This document shows positions 6,742 to 15,268 of a stretch of 64,000 bases of DNA, in pieces. The notes below the pieces were generated by a model. It did no database searches, was not told the origin of the DNA, and saw only the letters and a list, made by a program, of their open reading frames with translations. A program made the position numbers and the translations under genes. The stretch comes from Alteromonas gilva (lineage in GTDB: Bacteria; Pseudomonadota; Gammaproteobacteria; Enterobacterales; Alteromonadaceae): contig NZ_JAQQXP010000001.1 of NCBI RefSeq assembly GCF_028595265.1, positions 1,116,001 through 1,180,000 on the forward strand, read 5' to 3'. Within the stretch, counting starts at the first letter, position 1; each line of letters begins with the position of its first letter.

Positions 6742-7755
6742 GAGTGTAAAAATATCTGTGTAAGTGGCATTCTTAACCTGTTGAGAGGAAATACAGAATG
6801 CCAATATCAGACAAACTGATCGATCAGCTTCTTGAAGGCTGTAACTCCCCTGACGATATTCTCGGCGAAGCCGGATTACTTAAGCAACTGACCAGGAAGG
6901 TTGCTGAGCGAGCGTTGAGCGCTGAGATGGAACAACACCTTGGCTACGCCAAACATGCACCGGAGGGTAAAAACTCCGGCAATTCCCGTAACGGTAAATC
7001 CAGTAAGAAGGTGCGCTCTGTGCACGGTGAAATCGAGCTGGATATTCCACGTGACCGCAATGGCAGTTTTGAGCCGCAGCTGGTCAAGAAAGGCGACAAG
7101 CAGCTCAATGGTTTCGATGACCGCATCATCTCGTTGTATGCGCGAGGCATGACAACCCGCGATATCCAGGCCCATTTCGAGGAATCCTACGGCGTAGAAG
7201 TCTCACCAACCTTTATCTCTCAAGTTACCAATGAAGTGATGGATGAAGTAAAGCAATGGCAACAGCGGCCACTGGACGCGCTGTATCCTGTGGTTTACTT
7301 AGATTGCCTGGTGGTACGTAGCCGGGATTCGGGCGCGGTACAGAACAAATCGGTTTACCTGGCGCAGCTACACTGGCTGAAGCGGAGTTGGCCCTGGCAG
7401 AGTTCGCTGAAAAATGGGATGACCAACATCCAACGATTAGTCTGTCCTGGCGCAATAACTGGGAACGTCTGAGCGTCTTCTTCGACTATCCGCCAGAAAT
7501 CCGTAAGGTCATTTACACCACCAATGCCATCGAATCTCTGAACGCTAGTTTACGGAAAATTACCAAGACCAGACGGTCGTTCCCGACTTACGATTCAGTG
7601 ATGAAAATACTGTATCTGGAGCTCCACCAGATATCGAAGAGGTGGACAATGCCAATTAGAGATTGGAAAGCGGCCATGAGTCAGTTTATGATTATGTACA
7701 GTGACCGCGTATCACTATGATAAACAGCCACTTACACAGAAGATCTTACAGTCTC
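6740..7755 (+). mobile_element. IS256-family element, internally deleted
   Basis: Bounded by 29-bp imperfect inverted repeats (6740-6768 and 7727-7755; 24 of 29 match; shared core TCTGTGTAAGTGGC). The flanks do not show a matching 8-9 bp target duplication (left CCGAAGTC, right TGCTGTGA), which suggests that a deletion or recombination happened after insertion; this also explains the loss of the istA 5' end. A related solo left end lies at 55177-55300. Confidence 0.88.
6798..7720 (+). pseudogene. IS256-family transposase with internal deletion and frameshift
   Basis: The first frame (6798 to about 7365) gives the N-terminal half, through VVYLDCLVVRSRD, which carries the first catalytic Asp. 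At about 7362-7370 the frame jumps; the remainder (AEAELALAEFAEKWDD onward, clear ORF 7388-7720) continues one frame away and includes IYTTNAIESLN with the catalytic Glu. Roughly 290 bp that would hold the second Asp are missing compared with normal ~400-residue relatives. The enzyme is therefore inactive, but the ends could be moved in trans. Confidence 0.9.
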
Positions 7756-7767
7756 TGCTGTGAGTTC

Positions 7768-7837
7768 AATCGGACTGTACGACTAAGTTGGACAATGTCA
7801 GTTTTTCGCTCTTAGTTGAATTTGAACCAGTCCGATT
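7768..7837. repeat. Nested inverted repeat
   Basis: AATCGGACTG (7768-7777) is exactly complementary to CAGTCCGATT (7828-7837), and inside them ACTAAG pairs with CTTAGT. The structure sits between the IS256 right end and the nhaC stop. It may act as a loose terminator for nhaC or be the end of another decayed element. Confidence 0.5.
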
Positions 7838-7847
7838 TCATAACACC

Positions 7848-9335
7848 CTAACTTGCCACCGGCGTGCCATCATCATTAAACTTTGCAATATCAGCCCCTG
7901 ACGACTCCCATTCTTCGCGTTCCTCGTCAGTTGCTTTGGGTGAGTACCAGCCTGCGAAGGCATAAAATATGCCTATGATTGGCGCTGTCCAGCAAGCAAA
8001 AGCCAGTGGTATGTAGAGTAAGTTTTCCAGGTTAGCGCCGGAAATTCCAAGGCCAAGGGCAGAGATAACAAACGCACCGCCGGCATTCCAGGGGATAAGG
8101 GGTGACATGAGCGTACCGCCTTCCTCAATGCCTCGCGACAAGTTCAGCGTTGAATATCCCATGCCGCGATAAACAGGTGAAAACATGCGCCCGGGTAATG
8201 CCACCGACAAGTAAGGGTCGCCTGCCACCAGATTGGTTGAAAACGCGGTGCCTACCGCTGCAACCTGTGTACCGGCAAAGGTTTTTACCTTGCCCTTTAT
8301 AGTATTAATAATGCTTCTTAAACAGCCGGTGGTTTCCAGTGCACCACCAAAACTTAAGGCAATCAGCACCAGTGATATTGTCCACATCATCGATTGCACG
8401 CCACCACGATTAAGCAAGTTGTCTATTTCGCTGATATTCGTTTGAATGCTGTAGCCGTTATTGGCGTAGTCAAACACCGACTGCAGGCTTTGCCCTTGCA
8501 TAATCATGGCAAATGCGCCGCCCACGACAACCCCTGCAAATAGCGACGGGAGTGGCGGGAACTTCTTAAGCGCCAGTACCATTACCACTAAAGCAGGCAG
8601 TAACGCCCATGCAGAGATATAAAAATTGTCCTCTAATGCGGCAGTGATACCTTCTATTTTTTCAAACGATACGCTTTGTGTATCAATAACAAAGTAACCC
8701 ACCCCAACATAAATCAGAAAAGCAATAACCATGGCCGGAATGGTGGTGGCCATCATATTTTTAATGTGAGAGAACACATCTGTGCCGGTTACTGCGGGGG
8801 CGAGGTTAGTGGTATCAGAAAGGGGCGATACCTTATCACCGAAAAACGCGCCAGACACCACCGCGCCGGCAGTCCAGTACATGGGAATATCGAACCCGTC
8901 ACCGATACCCATTAAAGCCAAACCAACGGTGCCTACACTTCCCCAGCTCGTGCCGAGCGACACGGCGACCACCGCACATATCACCATGCCTGCGGCAAGG
9001 AAGATCTCGGGGGAAAGCGTTTTTAATCCGTAGTAAATAATGGTGGGTACTGTGCCGCTGGCAATCCATATGCCGATGATCATACCCACTACAATAAGTA
9101 CGCTGACGGATGGCAACGCCACATGTATCACATTGAAAATACCTGCCCGAATATCTTCCCATGTCAGACCAAGGTAGATACCCACAAAGCTGGCCAGTGC
9201 CACACCGATAGCCAGGGGGATATGGGGTTCAAATACACCAAAATAAAATATCTGTGTACCCAATATTATGAGTGTCAATACAACAGGCGTTAGTGCAAGC
9301 AATAGACCTGGCGTAGCGTTCTGCTTCTCTTTCAT
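7848..9335 (-). CDS. nhaC: NhaC-family Na+/H+ antiporter
   Basis: A 495-residue inner-membrane secondary transporter with about 11-12 helices that extrudes Na+ in exchange for H+. The family signature is clear: GTSWGSVGTVGLA in the first half, FGDKVSPLSDTTNLAPAV in the middle with conserved acidic residues, and GTLMSPLIPWNAGGAF near the C-terminus, which echoes the first motif in an inverted-repeat fold. Full length; start MKEKQNATPG. The C-terminus is a short acidic cytoplasmic tail. It stands alone; a role in marine sodium homeostasis is inferred. Confidence 0.95.
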   Translation of the reverse strand: MKEKQNATPGLLLALTPVVLTLIILGTQIFYFGVFEPHIPLAIGVALASFVGIYLGLTWEDIRAGIFNVIHVALPSVSVLIVVGMIIGIWIASGTVPTIIYYGLKTLSPEIFLAAGMVICAVVAVSLGTSWGSVGTVGLALMGIGDGFDIPMYWTAGAVVSGAFFGDKVSPLSDTTNLAPAVTGTDVFSHIKNMMATTIPAMVIAFLIYVGVGYFVIDTQSVSFEKIEGITAALEDNFYISAWALLPALVVMVLALKKFPPLPSLFAGVVVGGAFAMIMQGQSLQSVFDYANNGYSIQTNISEIDNLLNRGGVQSMMWTISLVLIALSFGGALETTGCLRSIINTIKGKVKTFAGTQVAAVGTAFSTNLVAGDPYLSVALPGRMFSPVYRGMGYSTLNLSRGIEEGGTLMSPLIPWNAGGAFVISALGLGISGANLENLLYIPLAFACWTAPIIGIFYAFAGWYSPKATDEEREEWESSGADIAKFNDDGTPVAS

Positions 9336-9547
9336 ACTGCTTCCTTACAATTTGACGCTGGTGACGTGAGTGAGCCTCCAGGCAAAAAACCATACGGGGG
9401 AGGTTTATCAGTTAGACTCGTAAATTTTGTACACTAAAAGCATGCATACGGCGCTTAGCGCGGAATAGATCGGTAAAGTGTGCGCTGTGCCTGCGACCAC
9501 CTGAGGAAGGTAAAAGGAGCTACCCCTTGTTTTACGCTTGTACTCCC

Positions 9548-10162
9548 TTAAACCTCTTGTGCCACCTTATCAGTCACGATATGTATACCCTGATTGCGGC
9601 ACATGGCTTTAAATTCTTCTACGGCAGGTGCGGGCAGGGCGACCTGGATGGTGACTTCATGGGTATACTGGCAATCGCTTACTTCGCCCTGTTGTTGGGT
9701 TACCCAGTGGCGAATAAACTGCTCGTGTTTAAAATCAGCCTGAACGACTAACTCTGATAAAGCAATATGTTGCACAACGCTGAGCTGCTCCATAACTTGT
9801 TGCGCCGCGCCTGAATAGGCCCGCACCAGGCCGCCAGCGCCCAGTTTTATGCCGCCGAAATAGCGGGTAACAATGAGCATAATGTCGCCCACATCTTTGT
9901 GTTGCAGTACATTTAATATAGGTTTGCCGGCAGTACCACTGGGTTCGCCGTCATCGGCGCAAGCTACGCTCACAGGCATGGCTGGGTTGCCTAATAAATA
10001 GGCCCAGCAATGATGGCGGGCATCGGGGTATTCGGCTTTCTTGTTGGCAAGTAATTGCATGGCCGCATCACGCGTTGGTGCTGCTGCGGCAAAAGCAAAA
10101 AATTTACTCTTTTTTACTTCAAAGAGTATTTCGAGTGGGGTATCTGGCGTTTGGTATGACAT
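9548..10162 (-). CDS. yigZ: YigZ/IMPACT family protein
   Basis: A 204-residue cytoplasmic protein of the UPF0029 (IMPACT) family, the same length as E. coli YigZ. The start ATG at 10160-10162 (MSYQTPDTPLEIL) is chosen because the longer frame adds no family sequence. The N-terminal domain shows KSKFFAFAA, then ARHHCWAYLL, DDGEPSGTAGKPIL and RYFGGIKLGAGGLVRAYS, all family hallmarks. The C-terminal domain has the ferredoxin-like fold. It is linked to translation control in eukaryotes; the bacterial role is unsettled. Confidence 0.94.
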   Translation of the reverse strand: MSYQTPDTPLEILFEVKKSKFFAFAAAAPTRDAAMQLLANKKAEYPDARHHCWAYLLGNPAMPVSVACADDGEPSGTAGKPILNVLQHKDVGDIMLIVTRYFGGIKLGAGGLVRAYSGAAQQVMEQLSVVQHIALSELVVQADFKHEQFIRHWVTQQQGEVSDCQYTHEVTIQVALPAPAVEEFKAMCRNQGIHIVTDKVAQEV

Positions 10163-10266
10163 CGGTGCGTAGTGTAACCGAAATTTGGGGTAACCAACAT
10201 CGTTGTACGAACAAAGCGGCGCATCGCATTGAATGCACCGCAAAGATAAACAATGGTTGATTGGTT

Positions 10267-10704
10267 CTACATGCGTCGCTTATGTGCCATGCATTCTACT
10301 TCTACCATCGCGCCCATGGGTAAACCATCCACACCAAACGCACTGCGCGCCGGGAGTTGACCGCGACTAAAATAAGTAACGTATACGGCATTAAAATCAG
10401 GCCACTGCTGAATATCGTCAATCATGACCGTACATTTGAAAATATCTTCCATGGCCAGGCCAATGTCCGATAGTGTGCGTTTAATGTTTTTCATTACCTG
10501 ATGTGACTGCGCGGTTATCGTCTCTGGCATATTACCATTTTCATCGAGCGGTACCTGGCCCGATAAATACACAATGTTATCTACCTGAGTGGCTAATGAA
10601 TAGGGTGCGCTGTCGTCTGGATGAGGATAGTTTTTTACCTTAGCCACAGTGGGCAGGCTTAATCCTGCAAGCATTACAATCAGGGTTAACTTCATTAAGT
10701 TCAC
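10267..10704 (-). CDS. Exported RidA (YjgF/UK114) family protein
   Basis: 145 residues, with a Sec signal peptide (MKLTLIVMLAGLSLPTVAKV, cleavage near residue 21) placed on a RidA-fold domain. Cytoplasmic RidA deaminates reactive enamines and imines from PLP enzymes; the key arginine is present in LPARSAFGVDGLP, along with VYLSGQVP and the terminal VEVECMA. Periplasmic relatives are less studied and may act on other substrates. It has its own leader and no close partner gene. Confidence 0.88.
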   Translation of the reverse strand: MNLMKLTLIVMLAGLSLPTVAKVKNYPHPDDSAPYSLATQVDNIVYLSGQVPLDENGNMPETITAQSHQVMKNIKRTLSDIGLAMEDIFKCTVMIDDIQQWPDFNAVYVTYFSRGQLPARSAFGVDGLPMGAMVEVECMAHKRRM

Positions 10705-10850
10705 CGCTAGCTCCTGTCTGTCGTTGTATTATTTTTATATAAAAGTATTGCAGCGTAATAGTTACGCAGCGGCGCAAAAACAACAAGTACCTGGTGGCAA
10801 TTTCAGCTAAATCCCCTACTTTTTACGGCAGGCTTCAATTAAATTATGCC

Positions 10851-10884
10851 CCCGACACAGCAGCGCTTAAATTGCGCTGTCGGG
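10851..10884 (-). terminator. Hairpin after the M1 peptidase gene
   Basis: CCCGACA and CAGCGC (10851-10866) pair with GCGCTGTCGGG (10874-10884), with a 3-nt interruption in the left arm. It follows the stop on the minus strand; the T-tract is weak (ATAATTTAATT). Confidence 0.5.
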
Positions 10885-10899
10885 AGGGCGTTACGGTTT

Positions 10900-12597
10900 T
10901 TAGTTGATAGCATCATAGCGTGCTTCGAAACGCAGTAATTTTCCGTCCGGATCGACAATCACTACATCCTGTGGTGTGACTTGCACGCTATTGTCGTCAG
11001 GCAACTGCAACGTGGTCACCTCACCGTTTACCGATACTTCAACGGGCATCGGAAAGGGGGCGTTGTTGGCTACTTGCCAGGTTAAGGTTAAACGTTCATT
11101 GGTACGTGTTTGCTGTAACACTGGCAGCTCTGGCTGATACAGGTAAACGTTAAAAAACCAGCTTAAATCGTTGCCGGTGATGTTATTCACAATAGTAATA
11201 AAATCGTTGGTATTGCGGTAAAGAGGCGTAAAGCTGCCTGGCTGCGGCGTTGCGCTGCCGTAAACCAGTTCTTTTACGGCGCCAAAAAATGCGTTATCGC
11301 CAATCAGATAGCGCAGCGTATGCATTATCCATGAGCCTTTATAGTATATGTCCAGTGCCGGGCCGATACCCTTTTCGTACACCTGCTCTACTTCCATGGT
11401 TTTGTTCGACACCAGCGGGTGAGTGTTTATCAGCCCTTTACGCTGTTTATTGAGGTAACTTTTGTACGCCACATCGCCATTAAGGTACTGGGCGTACAGA
11501 GGCTGCATATAACTGCCAAGTCCTTCGTGGATCCACATGTGATCCCAGTTGTCGTTGGTGACCTGATTACCAAAATATTCATGGGCAAACTCGTGTTGCA
11601 ACAACCAGTCAAAGCCAAACTCATCTTTTTTATAATCGTTGCCATAAGCATTAATGGTTTGATGTTCCATGCCTAAGTGGGGCGTTTGTACTACGCCGAC
11701 TTTTTCATCAGCAAAGGGGTAGGGGCCAATCATACGCTCAAAAAAGGTCAGCATAGCGGGTATTTCATCAAACAGCCGCTGGGCTTTTTCGTCGTTGCCC
11801 GGCAGGTGATAGTACATGATAGGGTAGCTGTTGCCGTAGATGCTCTGATAGGTATTTTGAATCACCTTATAAGGGGCGATATTCATCGCAATACCATAAG
11901 TATTGTGGGGGGATTTTGTTTGCCAGTGCCAGGTTACGGTAGTGTCGGTTTCTGTGGTGGAATGCAAAACGCCGTTACTGGCAGCCACTAACCCTTTTGG
12001 CACGGTAAAATACAGATCAGCGCGTTCAGGCTCACCCATAGGCTGGTCGATACAGGGCCAGAACAGGTCGCAGCCTTCGCCCTGCACTGCGGTAGCAAGC
12101 CACGGTTCGCCCTGCGGGGTTTGCTCCCACATTACACCGCCATCCCAGGGCGCGTTCAGCGGTGTACGAGGATGGCCATGGTAGCTAATTTTAACGGCTA
12201 CCGGATACTGATAAGGCGAGGCTGGGGTTATGACTAATTCGCCATTGTTGTTGTAAAAATGCCGGGGCGCTACGGCCTCACCGTTTACCCATACGCCATC
12301 AATGTTAAACACGGTATCCAGGTCTACCGACAGTGACGGTTGTGGTGTGCTGCCATCGAGGGTGAGGGTGGCATCACCAAATAAGACTTCGTTGGTAAAA
12401 TCAAACGCAAAATGTAATTCGGCATGCTTAAGTATTACCCCTTGTTGCAGCTCAGGCACTGCGCCGCCACTTTTTAACGTGTAGGGCGTTGAGCGTTCCT
12501 CGGCGTCTGCCCGGGCCGATGGCGCTGAGCTACTACAAGCGCTTAAGGTAATCATTGCTGACAACAACAGGGTAAAAAGGGGGAGGTGACCTTGCAT
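10900..12597 (-). CDS. M1 family zinc metallopeptidase, lipoprotein
   Basis: A 565-residue aminopeptidase-like enzyme. Start chosen at 12595-12597 so that the protein opens with a lipoprotein signal (MQGHLPLFTLLLSAMITLSAC; lipobox LSAC, Cys21), which anchors it in the cell envelope. The zinc site is intact: HEFAH followed 18 residues later by the Glu in WIHEGLGSYM; the substrate-binding GxMEN motif appears as GMEHQ. The N-terminal saddle domain and a partial C-terminal region are present; it lacks the long C-terminal helical domain of PepN, as is usual for this short subfamily. It probably trims peptides in the periplasm. Confidence 0.93.
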   Translation of the reverse strand: MQGHLPLFTLLLSAMITLSACSSSAPSARADAEERSTPYTLKSGGAVPELQQGVILKHAELHFAFDFTNEVLFGDATLTLDGSTPQPSLSVDLDTVFNIDGVWVNGEAVAPRHFYNNNGELVITPASPYQYPVAVKISYHGHPRTPLNAPWDGGVMWEQTPQGEPWLATAVQGEGCDLFWPCIDQPMGEPERADLYFTVPKGLVAASNGVLHSTTETDTTVTWHWQTKSPHNTYGIAMNIAPYKVIQNTYQSIYGNSYPIMYYHLPGNDEKAQRLFDEIPAMLTFFERMIGPYPFADEKVGVVQTPHLGMEHQTINAYGNDYKKDEFGFDWLLQHEFAHEYFGNQVTNDNWDHMWIHEGLGSYMQPLYAQYLNGDVAYKSYLNKQRKGLINTHPLVSNKTMEVEQVYEKGIGPALDIYYKGSWIMHTLRYLIGDNAFFGAVKELVYGSATPQPGSFTPLYRNTNDFITIVNNITGNDLSWFFNVYLYQPELPVLQQTRTNERLTLTWQVANNAPFPMPVEVSVNGEVTTLQLPDDNSVQVTPQDVVIVDPDGKLLRFEARYDAIN

Positions 12598-12712
12598 GGA
12601 GAATACTCCGGTAATGCTGTTTTTAATTCTCGTTGCGCCATTATAACGGCAAACGTTAAACAAGACCCGAATTCAGAGGATTAACGTGTAAGTTTAGTAA
12701 GTTTTTATTATT

Positions 12713-12734
12713 AAAAAAGGCGGCCATGCCGCCC
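12713..12734 (-). terminator. Rho-independent terminator of the GntR gene
   Basis: On the minus strand GGGCGGC / GCCGCC with a short loop is followed by TTTTTT, 26 bp after the stop of the regulator at 12760. Confidence 0.8.
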
Positions 12735-12759
12735 GTTGGGTGTTTGTTATGATTACGCG

Positions 12760-13404
12760 TTATTCAAACAGCTCTCCGCGTAAATCAAGTAAGGTGCTGT
12801 GAGTATGCTCTTTAAGTAGCTTTTTCACCATTTTCGGCTCTTTGTTCATCCATGCGTTATAGATTTCCTCGTGCTCACGAAACGCAGCGGCTTCACGGTC
12901 GGGCGGCTCAAGATGCCGTCTGACATAACGCTCCGACAACAAATGCACTTTAAACAGCAACTCCTGGGTGATGTTACGCCCGGCCGGTGCTGACAGCGCC
13001 AAATGAAATTCCCGGTTAACGGTAACCGCTTCCGGCGTAATGTCGTAAGCCAGGCGTTGTAAGCGCTGAAAAATTTCTGTTAGCTTGGCTTTATCAGCCT
13101 CGGTTGCTTTTTTACAACCCTGAGCGGCGGCTTCGGGTTCCAGTGTTGTGCGCAACTGGAACACGTCTTCGGCTTCAGCCAGACTCAGCGGCCTGACAAT
13201 AAAACCCCGGTTCGGGTGCGATACTAATAGTCCATCCTGCTCCAGCCTGGTAAGGGCTTCGCGCAATGGGATTTTACTGACTCCCAGATCCTGAGAGAGA
13301 GCGTCCTGACGAATTGGTTTTGCCGGGAACATATCGTTGGCAAGGATACGCTCACGAATAATTTCGTAAGCCTGTTCCGACAATGTTTTAACCACAATTG
13401 ACAT
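12760..13404 (-). CDS. GntR family regulator, FadR subfamily (FCD domain)
   Basis: A 214-residue DNA-binding regulator. The N-terminal GntR winged helix (residues about 6-73) includes AYEIIRERILAN, RQDALSQDLGVSKIPLREAL and RLEQDGLLVSHPNRGFIV. The C-terminal FCD helical domain (about residues 80-205) includes FQLRTTLEP, NREFHLAL and FREHEEIYNAW, with the metal/ligand-site Asp and His residues of the family. It is a single gene with its own terminator. A palindromic AGTATACT at 13494-13501, in its promoter region, may be an operator. The target genes are unknown. Confidence 0.9.
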   Translation of the reverse strand: MSIVVKTLSEQAYEIIRERILANDMFPAKPIRQDALSQDLGVSKIPLREALTRLEQDGLLVSHPNRGFIVRPLSLAEAEDVFQLRTTLEPEAAAQGCKKATEADKAKLTEIFQRLQRLAYDITPEAVTVNREFHLALSAPAGRNITQELLFKVHLLSERYVRRHLEPPDREAAAFREHEEIYNAWMNKEPKMVKKLLKEHTHSTLLDLRGELFE

Positions 13405-13654
13405 TGATAAATGACTCCTAAATAGAAGTTTGGTGTTTCATTATTATTTTAGTGATGACTTCACCATTTTTTGCGGTGAGCCTCTTCTCATACAGTATAC
13501 TATCTGGTCATCTACTGATACATTCCAGTTGGCTAACTGCTGGCATTTTATACAGCAGTTAAGGATAAACCGCGTATTGATAATAAAAACCAATTAAAAC
13601 CACCGTATTGGTTAGCTATTTACCGGTGATCATCGGCCTGTATCTGTCAGCCTG

Positions 13655-14341
13655 TTAGTCTATAAAGCGATCGCCCAGTAAGTTTGCGCCCATATGACCT
13701 ACTTTTACGTAAATCAGCGCCCCCTCGTTGCGGGTAAACGGGGTATGCTGGCTGTAGCGGGGGTTACGCAACCAACTGCCGGCCGGGTAACTGCCATGCT
13801 CATCGTTAAACACCCCTTCAAGTACCAGGATTTCCTCGCCGCCGGGGTGCGTATGCCCACCAAACCGGGTATTCGGTTGCCAGCGCACCAACGCTGTGTT
13901 AACGCCGTTATGCTCATGCAGCGGCAGTACACTCAGCCCGTCAGTCTGACCGGGTAGCCAGCTGCCACTCGTGGTGTCGGTAATCAGTTTTTCGCTGTCA
14001 TCTGCACCAAACTGCCAGAGTTTAACGAGTATCGTGCAGCCTTCGGCAGAGAACGGCGTATGTGAGCTACCCGGTGGGTTGCGTAAGTAGCTGCCGGCGG
14101 GATAGTCGCCGTGTTCGTCGCTGAACGTGCCCGACAACACCAGAATTTCTTCGCCGCCATCGTGGGTATGACCACTGTAACCCGCGCCCGGCTCGTAGCG
14201 CACGATGCTGGTGGCGCGGGCAACCTCGCCACCGGCACGGTCGAGCATCATGCGGCTCACGCCATTCAGAGGCGAGGGGATATATTTATAGTTTTCGGGT
14301 AGCACCACCACGCGCTGAGAAAAGTCGCTGTTTACTTGCAT
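13655..14341 (-). CDS. Bicupin, ChrR-like cupin duplication
   Basis: 228 residues made of two clearly homologous cupin domains. The first has GHTHDGGEEILVLSG and the second GHTHPGGEEILVLEG, each followed by (F/N)DEHG.YPAGS.LRNP and HTPF. Both halves keep the His-X-His, Glu and distal His metal ligands, so each may bind zinc or another metal. The sequence is close to the cupin part of ChrR-type anti-sigma factors, but the N-terminal zinc anti-sigma domain is absent. Start at 14339-14341 (MQVNSDFSQ) follows family alignment; the longer frame is not supported. Could be an oxygenase-like enzyme or sensor. Confidence 0.85.
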   Translation of the reverse strand: MQVNSDFSQRVVVLPENYKYIPSPLNGVSRMMLDRAGGEVARATSIVRYEPGAGYSGHTHDGGEEILVLSGTFSDEHGDYPAGSYLRNPPGSSHTPFSAEGCTILVKLWQFGADDSEKLITDTTSGSWLPGQTDGLSVLPLHEHNGVNTALVRWQPNTRFGGHTHPGGEEILVLEGVFNDEHGSYPAGSWLRNPRYSQHTPFTRNEGALIYVKVGHMGANLLGDRFID

Positions 14342-14660
14342 TGTATTTACCTTTGTCACATCTGTGCGGGTTATTACGTAAAAACGGCAAAAAAGGCCAT
14401 AACACCCAGGCACAAGTATCATCTCTGGTTATTCGGGCAAAAGTCGTCATTACGGTAAACCCGCGGTCGTGCGGCATCCTCCTGATAGTAAGGACCGGAG
14501 TAAACGGCTGTAGTTTACAATATCGCAAGGTACGAAAACGAAATTATGAAAAGGCCAGAGTGGACTGAACGAGTATCGTAAAGTTTACGCGTTCTGTGAA
14601 TGCCGCTGATTTTCGCAGATATCGATGTTTATCACTGCAGATAATCGACAGGTGTTTTGA
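14342..14660. other. Intergenic region next to the mini-island
   Basis: No supported gene. Short open frames on both strands look accidental. From 14641 the sequence ATAATCGACAGGT forms an inverted repeat (one mismatch) with 14664-14676, so the left attachment repeat lies in a potential hairpin. Confidence 0.4.
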
Positions 14661-14682
14661 GGGACCTGCCGATTATGAGTCT
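14661..14682. repeat. Left 22-bp attachment-type repeat
   Basis: Runs from GGGACCTGCCGA to TTATGAGTCT, identical to 18148-18169. It corresponds to the variable and anticodon-loop region of a CAU tRNA. The preceding bases are not tRNA-like. Confidence 0.8.
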
Positions 14683-15230
14683 CAAATTCAGCTTACACGT
14701 CAGCACAGGCTCAAGCAGTATCCGAACATCAAAGTGATATACATCAACTTTCAACTCAAATTGCGTATGCTGCCGGATTAAGAACTCATGAGTTTCTAAC
14801 GCTTGCCAGAGCAGAAGAGCGAATCCCTGATAAGCGTCCAGCTTTGGAGTTTAAATGGTCAGGGCGCGAAGGCCAGCTGTACACGGTTCAGGGTAAAGGC
14901 GGGGTGATACGCCACGTAATAATTCCTAACGACTTGGTAGTGCAACTCGAAAAACGCAGATTTAACAATCCAGTTACTGTCAGAGACCGAAGAATAAACT
15001 ACCTTCAGCGCTAAGATATTGGGGCAGGGAAGCGATGGTCAGACTCGTTTAGTAAAGCATCCAAGCGTGCTCTCTTTTTCTCTACTGGTGCCCATGGCTT
15101 GCGACATAGCTATGCGCAAGAGCGTATGAGCGAATTAATGGCGTTAGGGTTTAGGCGAGCTGTTGCTCTGGAAACTGTTTCACAAGAGATGGGTCACTTC
15201 AGGCCTGAGATTACGGAAGTTTATCTATAG
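14679..15230 (+). pseudogene. Tyrosine recombinase (phage-type integrase) catalytic-domain remnant
   Basis: A continuous frame from 14679 to TAG at 15228-15230, broken by one TAA at 15012-15014. It encodes the catalytic domain: box I AYAAGLRTHEF (catalytic Arg), box II AHGLRHSYAQ (His-X-X-Arg), then SQEMGHFRPEITEVYL with the second His and the tyrosine nucleophile. The N-terminal DNA-binding domain is missing; the frame closes at a TGA inside the attachment repeat. It is a decayed integrase of the mini-island, adjacent to its left repeat as expected. Confidence 0.85.
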
Positions 15231-15268
15231 TTAGCTTTCTTATGCTCAAAATACATGGCATCCACAAT

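Noticed and set aside
6622..6804. Minus-strand frame spanning the IS256 left end
   Set aside because: It is an artefact of the junction; the true istA frame stops matching at 6741.
11250..12484. Plus-strand frames across the M1 peptidase gene
   Set aside because: Shadow frames; the minus strand has all peptidase motifs.
14596..14781. Short plus-strand frame across the left attachment repeat
   Set aside because: The integrase sequence is in another frame here; this one has no support.
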